Part shown: positions 1 through 12,000 of the stretch, piece by piece | Layout: every line of letters begins with the position of its first letter | Position numbering within the stretch: position 1 is the first letter of the stretch | DNA from: Glandiceps talaboti | Lineage: Eukaryota; Hemichordata; Enteropneusta; Spengelidae | Length of the DNA stretch: 62,000 bases | Reading direction: 5' to 3' | NCBI RefSeq assembly: GCF_964340395.1 | Contig: NC_135554.1 | Coordinates: 16,273,092-16,335,091, forward strand | Notes under the pieces: model-generated | Databases searched by the model: none | Seen by the model: only the letters and a program-made list of their open reading frames with translations | What the model was told of the DNA's origin: nothing | Made by a program: the position numbers and the translations under genes

Positions 1-1239
1 ATCTGACATAGTAGGTGTATAGGCACCTCCAGCTGTACATGAACCACATACAATGGATATCTGTGTAACATAACAATCATGGCATTCAATATTTATATTC
101 AAACATACAAAATTAAAGGGCTGTAAGTTTATCACACGGGTTCATTACGCATGCAATTATGCACTTCTCCACCCAAACGACGTAATCCTAACGTAATCCT
201 GAATAATTAACGACCAAGCTGAAAAAACACAAAACAAAATAAAAAGTGAACGTTCATCTTTGATATCACTGCATCAATATAACATGATATCTACTTAGAC
301 ACAGTATTACTGTGCTGGATTATTCAGTAATCTAAGGATTTATCACAATATTAGCTGAGATTTTGATCACATACCAAGATTTACATATCTATATATTAAA
401 TACTACCTGTTTGCATTTCTAGCCATGCATATCTCCAAAATGAAATATGACATTAAAATAGTTAATCAACATTGAGAGACAACTGTTCATGTTCACTCAA
501 TGTTTTCACATCCATATGCAGTTTACCCAGAGATGAATAAATTATGTAATTCCTTAATTCTCTTTTGATACAATGTTCATACTATCACTTTCCTTACCTG
601 AGGAATCTTCATCGAGGACATAATCGCCTGGTTGTAAAAACCACGCCCTCCATGGTTCTTATCAGGAAATATATCGGCCTAATTTTTAAAGGAAACATAT
701 TCTAATATTACAATCACAGACGTTGGAAAGAGAAGGACAGGAAACTGTTGCAAAATATCAAAGAAAAAGACAATTGTTTACTCGTGTGATGTGGTTTGGA
801 CTCTATTGAACTGTTACTGTTAACATCTTGACACTGTACTGGTAAGGATATTGTGTCACAACTAAACTTGACATTCCTATGATACGACGAAGGCATCAAA
901 ATTGTGTTTCCAACATCTATGGCATAATCCATAGTCAGAAGATTCTCTTTTATTGATCACTCACAAATGGATGACATTTCTCCTCTGACTTATCACATGA
1001 CCATCACATGATGTGACGATGGTACAGTACATATACTGACTAAATCAGCTAATTGTTAGTTATAGTAGTAGTCTTTGTTCTATACATTATGTACAATTTT
1101 CATTTTCTAATAATCACTGCAGCTAAAAACAATATGGTTTTAATTAGCATTTAGACTACATGCTAAATGTGAGTGTTTTACCTGTTAAATGAACCTCCTA
1201 AAGATACCCATCTTTTATATCACTGAAACAATATGCTAT

Positions 1240-1291
<52 letters not shown>

Positions 1292-2771
1292 CACAACACA
1301 ACACAACACACGAACAAACACACATACACACACAACACACGAACAAACACACATGCACACACACACACAAAACACATGCATGCACGCATGCACATGCATA
1401 CACACAACACACACACACACAAACAAACAAACAAACAAACAAACAAGCAAGCACAACACACATACACATACACATACACATACGAACAGGTACACATGTA
1501 CACAACAACAAATCAATTTGGGCTTCTTACCTGTAATGGTAGGAAGGCACCTCCACTGTCAACAATATTGATACAAGGTAATCTATTCATTGTAGCAATT
1601 TCCTGAGCTCTCAGGGATTTCTTGACTGAGATAGGATACATTGTACCACCCTTGACAGTGGCATCATGTGCAATAATCATACATGGTACACCATGGACCC
1701 ATCCTATACCTGTAATTATGAAAGTTATTAACTTACATCAAATTTGGCAAATCAAATGACTGTTAGTAAAACTCAATATGGAGTTACAGTAGCAAGCATG
1801 ATGTGGAGCAATAACATTTTCCAGCTGGTGTGATACATATACTTTTTCGGTAAGACTCAATGAAACAAACCCAACCAAATGTATTAAATGAAATAACAAA
1901 AAGTGATTCGGACCCATGTCCCCTGAATATTAGTCAGCCTGTTCTAGCCAGCTGAGTTAGCACATCAATTGGTAGATCTGTATGTCATACTAGTGTGTAC
2001 CTTTCTATTCCTCACCAGGTGAGAAGCTGTATACTTTTCTATCCCTCGACAGGCATTTTTCTACCAAGGGATAGCTAGAAAGGTAGAGACCAGGACACAT
2101 TAGCTCGACTGGTTGGCTCACTCTGGCTAGTATTCATGGAATGTGGGTATAACTCCCACCTGTGTCACTTTTGTATTCTAAATTTCATATAAATTATAAT
2201 AATAAATATATATAAAACCATCAGCAGGTTTGTAGGGGTTTGTTGTTGTTTTTTTGTTTCTTTGTTTATTGTTGTTGTTAATTTTGGAGGGGTTATCAAA
2301 GAGAATCAATATTTTTGTGGGAGGGGGTGCTAATAGTCTTACAATGTTGTGTTGCCTACCTGTGATTGTACCTGTAGCAGGGATATCACCATACTCTAAT
2401 CCCATACCAGCCAAAGGAGACAGTTCCAAGAAGTCCTTGCCATTATTATCAATTAATAATCTCATCCTGTCTCTCACTAACATCTTCTTATTTCTCTTGA
2501 TATGTCTTTCAATAGCCTTCTCACCACCACCTTTCATTACAACATCCACTATCTGCCCATACTTGGTTTCAAGTTGTTTGCTGTGTTCTATACGTTTGGC
2601 GTACACGTCAGAGTTGATGTCAATCGCTCCATCTAAGACCCTACCTTTGGGTTTTCTCTGAACATGTCCAGGGGATGCATTCGTCTGATTGTATCTTACA
2701 ATTTGTTGAAGCTGGGAAACCGGCCTGAAACAGTAGCCTTTTATAAAACTAGTTAAACGAATAGCCTGCAT
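1..2771 (-). CDS. MCCC2: MCCC2-type methylcrotonoyl-CoA carboxylase beta chain, N-terminal exons (partial)
   Basis: Carboxyltransferase subunit of a mitochondrial biotin-dependent acyl-CoA carboxylase; in the MCCC2 family it moves CO2 from biotin to 3-methylcrotonyl-CoA in leucine breakdown. Exons in transcript order are 2771-2360, 1709-1531, 678-598 and 60-1, with GT-AG junctions and matching phases (1, 0, 0). The first exon gives a basic, acid-poor leader suited to mitochondrial import, then [11 protein letters not shown], a helical stretch and FLELSPLAG. Exon 2 holds [17 protein letters not shown] and VDSGGAFLP; exon 3 holds [13 protein letters not shown]; exon 4 holds GSCTAGGAY, which matches the family's acyl-CoA/oxyanion-hole region. 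The start is the first ATG, upstream of all family similarity. The gene runs off the left edge, so the C-terminal half is unseen. Several positions (NHGGR where human has DHFGR; CGSC where human has MGSC) leave open a divergent MCCC2 paralogue. PCCB fits less well. Confidence 0.8.
1241..1495. repeat. Compound CA-rich microsatellite in MCCC2 intron 2
   Basis: A (CA)n core followed by ACACA/ACAAAC variants. All open frames over it are low-complexity Thr-His or Val-Cys translations and are not genes. Confidence 0.95.
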
Positions 2772-4238
2772 CTTCGATTTTTTGCCAGACTTGTCATGGA
2801 AAAGTCGTTACTCTCTGAGCTGCCGCACTGCTTAGTTTTACATGTAACAAGTTGAACAGACAGATTAAAAGGCAAATAAAAAACAGCACACCTAGGCAGA
2901 GGTTTCTGACATTACTGAAAAGTTATATAGTATAATACTTTCTTGTGATGCTTACTGTAGCTACTGTACAACCATGCACAATCCAGCAAAACATCTGAAC
3001 ATCGAAAGAAGTTTTGGATGAGGTCCTCTTCATGAGTTGACCTATGGTGACCCGAACAAAGGTCATATTGAGGCCTTTTAACTCAGTACGTTTTATATCA
3101 TAACAACATTTATATATCAGTCATTACAAAATTCAATTACAAAATATCCTTTCCGATAAAAACACACACCAAAATTCAAAAATCAGTTCAATTTGAAGTC
3201 GGTACTTTGTCTCCATTCTGCCTGGTCGATTTTCTGACTGCCATGTGAATAATTGGTTGGTTGAGGGGTCATCAGCGCCATATTTGACTGAGCTGAGAAA
3301 AAAGGCGAAGGTGGTTTATATTTGGGACAAAATAGACTAATACTTACTAGGAATCGGACCCTGAGGTAGGTATAAACGTAAATTATTAAGTATCATACTA
3401 ACCATGTACAGTATCGGTTGACGTAAGAGATCGGAAAGGTGTTTTTTTGGTGATTCAACATTCGACATCCGTCGTTGTCTTGATTGGTTATGATGCATTG
3501 ATGTGAATGTTTTTGTTGTGCCCCCGAGAGATATTCCGATATTAGCTACAGCTTATATGAAAAGTCACCAAAGTCACGATTAAGTGTAAATATGTATTGA
3601 TTCCGTATATTTGTATGAATCGTTCAATATGCAAAATGTATACAACTAAATTAAGCTTAAGTTTGGTTTAACTGTTGACAATTTTGTGGTCATATCATAG
3701 AGGGCGCAAGTCAGAAATAAGCTCATCTCCCAAAAAACCTGAATTTGTGAATTTGTCAAAACGAGTACAAATAGCACGGGAATTCTACCTGATAAAAACC
3801 TAATCGATGTGTAGGAATAGTAAGGGTTTAAATCTCTAGTGAATGTTGGAAAATATTAAAATAAACAAAAAATCACAATCATGTCAACATTATGTTATGA
3901 ACCAAACTTGCCAAATCAGCTGTCTACATATAAGACCAACCAGTGTATTTGCTAATGTCTGGGAACCCCATCCCAGTAATAGACCGAGGAGGGAAATCTG
4001 GTTAAATTTGCATTATTATTAATATGTACCATAATTTTAGTGGGGAGCCCCAGTAAAGTGCCAGGGGATTTTATCTGTTTATAGACTGATAGATCAGCTG
4101 TTGTGGGCACAGTCTAATCTCCCTTTCCCCAAACTATTAGGGCAGGCTGATAAACCCGGACTGATGACATCATTACAGTCCAGGAAAAACAGGAATAAAG
4201 AAAGTTTTCTTTTGTCTTTTACAGAGTAATCAGACAAG
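2772..4238. promoter_or_regulatory. Head-to-head intergenic region between MCCC2 and DMAP1
   Basis: About 1.5 kb separates the two start codons, which point away from each other, so the stretch must hold both promoters. No TATA box is convincing on either side. A possible untranslated DMAP1 first exon ends at 3365, where GAG is followed by the donor-like gtaggt. A pyrimidine-rich tract ending in ttttacag at 4224 would be its acceptor, 14 bases before the DMAP1 ATG. This first exon is an inference from splice signals alone. No other coding sequence is seen. Confidence 0.45.
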
Positions 4239-7200
4239 ATGAGTGACGTAAGGGATATCTTGGATCTAGATGGGACTGGGTCAATGCAACAAACTCCAGT
4301 CAAAGCACCCACAAAGGAAGATATACTGGGTAGTAATCAGGTAAGTAAAACAATTTTATTCCATAAAAACGTTGTTTTTTTTGTCATTGTCATTTCTTAA
4401 GACTGTAATAAGTTTTTATTCAAAATGTTTACATGCCACCATTACATTTGCTTCACTGCAATATATGATAAGAGATTGTACGTCTCATTGCAGATCTCAC
4501 GAGTTATGCAGACATGTGTAGCAATAACGGTTGTCAAACATGTGATCGTAGTCAAGCTTTCACCGTGGCCATGTGCGATGATGTTGAGAATAATAGTGTT
4601 GTTAAGCATTGGACACTTTCAGCTTGCCCACCCTCACGTGTGGTTGCTATGAATGCGATGGCTCACATGGGATCTTGTGAGATCTGCCGCAAGATGAATA
4701 ACGGCGTATTCATCTTGTGTAGTGCATGGCTCACAATAAGGGTTTACAGACCAAATATTTGTGTTATGATAATTGCTATTTGTTGAGCAGAACTAAGCTA
4801 TGATATATTGTACAATGACAAAGATCTTGTTTAAATCATTTTTTTTTTTATTGATTGCTAGAGTTGTTGAGTGGTTGGTTGGTTTGTTGAGTGATTGATT
4901 GATTGATTGACTGATTGATTAATTGATTGATTGTTTGATTGATTTATAAATACATCATGTTTGTCAGCAAACAAAACTTACTTCATCTGAATACATTGTA
5001 TGCATATAAAATATATTGGAAAACCATGGAACCATGAACCAGCTGTGCCATGAAATTGATTGACATATTGTGCTTGCATTGTAATCCCTTATTTGAGAAT
5101 CAAATATGTTTCATATAGTGTTACACAGGTGACTGTAGGTGTATGAATGTAAGAATTGTATTAAATTGTATTTTATATACATTTGTTTTTTTATTTAGTC
5201 GAAACCAAAGAAACTGATTGAAGCCACATTTAAAAGACCAGAAGGAATGCATAGAGAGGTGTATGCCTTGCTTTACTCAGACAACAAGTAGGTATCGCTA
5301 TCAAAGTCTAATGTCTGTTGTGTTGTACACATAGTAAATGCTCATTCTGCATACATCTTTGTAAAAGTCTTTATTCAAAACATGTGAATTCAATTCTTTT
5401 TAGCAAGTTGTGATATCCTCAGTAATTGTTACACCCTTAACATATTACATTCAGTATGTGTACACATATACACGTTACACACAGACTAGACACAACCATG
5501 CTTACATACTGACAGTACTTTTACTATTATTAAAGTGTAGGTTTCTTGATAACATAGGGAAATATGGTAAAACTTGCACAGCTTTCCATACCTCTTACCA
5601 TAAGTTTGATGGGAAACTACAATAACATGACAATGTATTTGGCCAGAGTTCATTTACTTACTACCTTACTAAAGTGTGACAGACTCAGATATACTGTACA
5701 CATGTACAGACAAACCAACAGACAATCAGAGTCACAAATGTTTGCTACTACAACATACTCAAACAGATATGTATGTGGACACAAACACACTATAGTGACT
5801 AATTTTTGGTCATCATTATACCTATAGGGATGCTGCTCCTCTCATACCAAGTGATTCAAGTCAAGGTTATAAACAGATGAAAGCTAAACTTGGACGGAAT
5901 AAAGTCCGACCGTGGAAGTGGATGCCATTTACAAACCCAGCTAGGAAGGTATGTAACTGTACATTAACTTGACTGATATTGTTGATGTTACTTCAGTGTT
6001 TTCAATGTGGGAAATGAATTACTAACAACACAGCTGTAGAACAGTCACTATGTATTATGTTATCTATTACAGGATGGTGCTATCTTCTATCACTGGAGGA
6101 GAGCTGCAGATGAAGGCAAAGATTATCCCTTTGCAAGATTTAACAAGGTATTATAAACAATACTTTGTGCATCAAGACTATTTACTGTACATGTATCTTG
6201 ATTGCATCATAAAATGTTGACTAATTTGCTGTGGTGTTAATTTTCTGTGGTGTTTAGGTTTTGCAGGTTGATTTCATGTAATTTAGTGACAGAACCAATC
6301 AATTTCACCAATTTGCATGTTTTGAATGAATCACGTGAATGATTGACACAAAATTTGATAAAGTAAAAATTTTGTTGAATCAAGTCAGAACCAGTAGAAT
6401 TAGGTTACAATATGATGATGTAATTTGATCAGATCCAGACAGATCCAGTTTGAACTGGCTGTATCTTGTCCACTCTAGTTTATTCAAGTATTTTGTACTC
6501 TTCTTTAGATTATATTGTATTCCAGCTAGATCCAGTTTGAACTATCTGCATTTAGTCCAGTCTGGTTTGTTCAAGTTTTCCACTCATAGTATCGTATAGG
6601 CTCTTGTATAATCCAGTGAGATCCAGTTTAAACCAGCTGTATCCAGTCCTATCTAGTTTATTCAAGTCTTTCATTCTGACTCTTCTGTAGACTATACAGG
6701 TTCCCGTGTATTCTGATCAAGAATATCAAATGCATTTACACGATGACAATTGGACAAGACAAGAAACTGACCACCTCTTTGATTTATGTCGACGGTTTGA
6801 TCTCAGATGGTTTGTTGTACACGACAGGTTTGATCATCAGCAATACCAGGTGAGTTGAATCATAAACCAGTAAGGGGTGTATACTTTGTTTTGGACACCT
6901 TGTCAAAGATAGGAGTGCTAAAACGAGACTGTAAAACATTGTTGTGATAATGAATATATTTAGTAACACATTCAAAGATTACCGTCAGTATGTTGGATTT
7001 AGAATGTATTATTTACTAGTATTTCATTTAGATTATGTTAGTTTTAGAATGTATTATTTACTTTGTATACCACAGCAATACAATGTAACAACGCTATGTT
7101 TCTGTACTAGAACACAATACTAATCTTCCATGTCAGGAATATGAAGCCCTGTATAGTTTAAACGTCTAAATATGCATACCTGTATCTTGTTGGTAGAAGC

Positions 7201-8962
7201 GCAGTGTTGAAGACCTAAAAGAACGATACTACAACATTATAAACAAGTTAGCCAAAATACGAGCAGATCCTAACCTCAGTGCAAGAGCGCCCCCAGTGTT
7301 TGATGCTGACCATGAAAGGAAGAGGAAAGAACAGCTTGAAAGACTGTTTAACAGAACCAAAGATCAGGTATATTGTTGACAATCTGACCACTTGGAGTAA
7401 TTCCATGAGAGATCTTTCCAGTATATAGCTCCCTCTAGAGGCCAACATTACAGAGTTTACTAAAATAGAGACTGTTGAAAAGAACCAAAGATCAGATACA
7501 TTGTTTACAATCTGACTGACATCTTAGTGTATTCTGTAGTAGATTTTTCCATTAAATAGCTCCCTCTAGAGGCCAACTTTCATAGTGCCTGATGACAGAG
7601 AATAGTAGAATTGTTTTCAATAGCATGTGATTGGATTTGTAAATAACGTTACATTTGTCTTACAATGGCGTGTAGAGGTCAGGTACCTTTAGTTACATAG
7701 CTGTATTATGCTACATTGTATATACCTCAACTGTAAAGAGCATCCCGTTGTTACAAACTTTCAGCTAAACAAAGAACTAGTACACAGTTTTGACTTTGAA
7801 TACTTGATACTATCTTGAGCTAATGCGTGCCCTCTTGTGTCATAACTTGAGAAGATATGAAAAGAATCAATAACCACAATGTATAATCCCGACCACCAAT
7901 TACAGTGTACCCAGAACAAGAAATAGCAGTTAATACTAACAACCATCTTGTCTTGGTACAGGTTGAAGAAGAACAGTATCTGATTCAAGAACTTAAGAAA
8001 ATAGAACTCAGAAAGAAGGAGCGTGAAAAGAAAGCTCAGGATCTTCAGAAACTGATCACCGCTGCAGACATCAATACAGATGTCAGGAGAACAGAGAGAA
8101 AAACCACTAAAAAGAAAATCCTTCCACAACAGAAGAAACGGGAAGTGGAAGGAGTCAGTCTTAAGGTGAACTATAAAAATACAAAGTTAAATTATGTGTG
8201 CTGCATTCTCTTCAGCAAATGTCTATGTTTTATTGCTAGTTAGTGACATTGCCCATCCACTCCCACAGGCAGTGAATGAAAGATGTCTGTAAGTAGCCTG
8301 GGGTGTGGGGGGGGGGTGAGGGTTATGTGTTACTGTATTTGAATGTCTTGTTTATATAAGAATGTTTGCATAAATTAATAATCATATAGTTGATTTGATT
8401 TGAAGACAATTTCAACTGAAATGGAAAACTATTTCTTATTGGTTGTTCATTTGTATGTAACCTAAACCTTGGAATGATTTCTAATGATTGTGTTTTCAGA
8501 TTCCTGAGAATGCTGGTATTAAATTCCCTGATTTCAAACAATCTGGAGTAACACTGAGAAGTCAAAGGGTAAGTGTCTCAACCTTTCCAAACTCATCTCT
8601 GCTACCCATTTCTTATCATGTAGATACCTGGCGAAAGCTTTGGTAAGCTAATAGTATTGGTGCAAAATGAAATTCCCTTCCATGGGATGGTTATACTCTT
8701 TGAGTTTCGTAAAGTGCATTGAGGCTGTTGTGTAATGTGCTGCTAGGAATTTATAATTAAGTTAAATTACGAACATTTGTTGTTCCATAACATGAATGTT
8801 ATATTCAGCAAATAGAAGTTGTGACAAGGTCCAACTACAGTTGAGTATGATTGTTTCCTTGAAGTGAATGATCGTACAAAAAACAGACTTTTGGTTTTTT
8901 GTAATATGAATCATTGGTGTGATATAAAATGTTATGGCTGTCAGTGAGAAGTAGGGCTCATT

Positions 8963-9021
<59 letters not shown>

Positions 9022-12000
9022 AATAATTCAATAACAAACTCTTTTTTTCCATCCACAGATGAAATTACCATCATCAGTTGGACAAAAGAGAACCAAAGCA
9101 ATAGAGCAGTTACTAGATGAACTTGGTATACCATTAATGCCAATGCCAACAGAAGATATATGCTGTCAATTTAATGAACTCAGGTATGAGATCAACTAAA
9201 TGTATTTTTCTTAGTAGTCTAGTTCCTGACAACTGTATTCCAATTTTACACTACGTTATCTTCACAAAATCAAATTACGTCTGGTCAATATTTTTACTCA
9301 AGGCATTACAATGTGGTTCAACCCCCATGCTGGGTGAAGCGCAAATGGTGCATATCAGTAGTAATCCATCACAAATTGACAGGCTTATTAATATTCATTG
9401 ATACAGCTGGACTGAAACGATATGCAAATGTCCAACCGAACTCCACCTCCAGTCTGCTTAAACTAAAATCACATGGGAAAATGACAATGTCATCATGTTT
9501 ATATGAACACTGTTGGGGGTGGAGCACTGAATTCTGTATGAGAGTAACAAGATTAACTAGACGTAATGTGTGAAGATAACGTAGTGTAAAATCAGAATAC
9601 GGTCGACAGGAACTAGACTATGTTCTTAGAGGAGAATGTGCCTTGGGGACCAGTTTCCCAGAAAGTGAAAGTTCTTCAATTCTCTCCAAATTTGTCATAT
9701 GAAAGTTTGTTCCTGGTCCTTTTGAAATAAGAAAAGAAATTTGGGGTTTCACCATCTTGTTTTCAAGGAAACATAATCAATCTGTTATTTTCCATAGCAT
9801 TAACATGATATTTAGTGGCCGTTGTGGAATCCAAAATGATCTAATTTTCTTTATCATTTTGAACTCTATGTCAAACATTGTTTGTTGACCCCTGATTATT
9901 TCTTCATTTTACCTGAGAATGGATTTGAGTTTTCTTGATAAAGTAACAGAAAAAATTGAAGACTTTCATTTCTGACATGTATGCATACTACATTTTGTAC
10001 ATGAAAGAAAACATTCCCAACTTTTACCATACTGATTATGCAGACCACAATCTCGTGTAGTCTGTAAGGTAAGCCATGACAGGGCGCCCTCAAACATCGG
10101 CCAACACGTGTGAGAGGAGGCCGGTGAGGGCGCAACATCACGACGTTTCTTACAGTCTAAATTTTTTAATTTGTACAAGCTCTAAAACCTGAGAGGGCCA
10201 CCACCCATACCGACATGTAAAATGTTACCAAGTATGTATGTTTTATTTTTCAGGTCTGACATGGTGTTATTGTATGAATTGAAATTAGCATATGCAAATT
10301 GTGAATTTGAATTGCAAACAATGAGGCATAGATTTGATGCCCTGGCTCCAGGCAAGATGTTGAACTCAATGCCCAAGATAGGTCAGCCAGTGGGTAGCAG
10401 TACAGGAAGTAACAGCACAGTGCCAACAACACCTACTAGTAGCAGTATGCTTGCTATAAATGTCACCACCCCCACCAATGAAGAAACTAATTCAATAGAA
10501 ACTGAGAAAGATGATGAGACAGACAGTCTAGACAAACAGCCACAGTCACCAACAAGACAACGGAAGGTGAGAAGAATGTCAAGGATTATTATAATATGAC
10601 AGAACCCCATAACACACGTGTGCAAGTGTGGCGTAATTGGGGTATTTGCACTCATGCTTGCAGTATTTTCTGCTGCAAAGTATAGGGACAGAGAACACTG
10701 CAAGCATGAGTGCAAATACCCCTGAGTACACACACTGGAACTCATGTGACATGGGGTTCTGGTATTATTACGTATGTTTATCTGAAATGGCAAATTTCCA
10801 TGAAAATCTTACAGCGCGATCACACGTATTCGTGTGTAGCAAAAGATTGTTTCCTCATTTGCATATCATTTGCATGCAAGTATGCAGTAATTTTTTTAGC
10901 TCCGCTGTCAGCGAAAGCTGAAAGCGTAGCTTTAGGTATAGGTGGGTATTGAGGTATAGAGAGTAGAGTGAATCATAGGTGTCCGTCAAACTTTTATATT
11001 TTTAGCACAACTGAACTTGTTCAGTAGTGCTATAGGGATCGCCCGGCGTCTGTCTGTCTGTGTGTGTGTGTGTGTGGATGTGTGTGTGTGTGTGTGTGTG
11101 TAAACAACTTAAAGTCAAAAACCGCTGGACCGATTGCCACGATATTTGGTGGGTCCATTACTTTGGGTGTCTAGTTGGGAAATTGTTCAAATCAAAATGA
11201 TCGCATCACAGGTGTGTGATTTGGGTCAAAAAATGTGATTTTTGGTCAAAAAACTTAAACTCAGAAACTACTGGGCAGATTGGTGCGAAATTTGGTGGGA
11301 ACATTCTTAAGGTGGTGTAAAGTAAGATTTGTTCATGACGGGATGATTCCATCAGTGATATGCAAATTAGGGCTAAAAATGTGTCTTTTTGGTTAAAAAT
11401 CTATAATTCTAAAACTACGGAGCAGATTGGGCTGAAATTTAATGGGAATGTATCTAGGGATGTATGGACGAAGAAATGTTAAGCTTACCATGATTCCATG
11501 AGTGATATGCAAATTAGGTGTAAAAATGTTCATTTTTGGTCAAAAACTTATATCTCAAAAAGTACTTGGTCAATTAGTCTGAAACTTGGCGAGATGTTTC
11601 TGAAACTGTTATTCTGCAGATTTTTTAAAAAACATTTTGACAAAATTGGCCCTAGCGACCATGACCACGCCCTTAGCAACAACCAAATGGCAGTATATTT
11701 TGGTCAAATAACAACATCATCTGGTAAGCAAGTGAGTAAACATTCAAAAAATGTATGCAAATACCCTAGCAACCATGACCACGCCCATAGCAACAGCCAA
11801 ACGGTGGTGTATTTCACAAAGATAACAACAGGGTTTAATAGATAATTGAATAAACATCCAAAAAATGTATGTAAATTTGCATAGCAACAAGACCACGCCC
11901 ATAACAACAGCCAAATAATCACGTATATTGCAAAGATAACAACAGGAATAGAAAGACAGATGAATTAACATTCAAAAAATGTATGCAAATACCCTAGTAA

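Noticed and set aside
1189-1606. Several open frames of 90-120 codons over the CA tract
   Set aside because: They are Thr-His and Val-Cys translations of a microsatellite in an MCCC2 intron.
2254-2661. 135-codon plus-strand open frame
   Set aside because: Antisense shadow of MCCC2 exon 1, which has clear family motifs on the minus strand.
11498-11971. Open frames of 72-115 codons in DMAP1 intron 10
   Set aside because: They fall inside the 114-bp tandem array and follow its periodicity.
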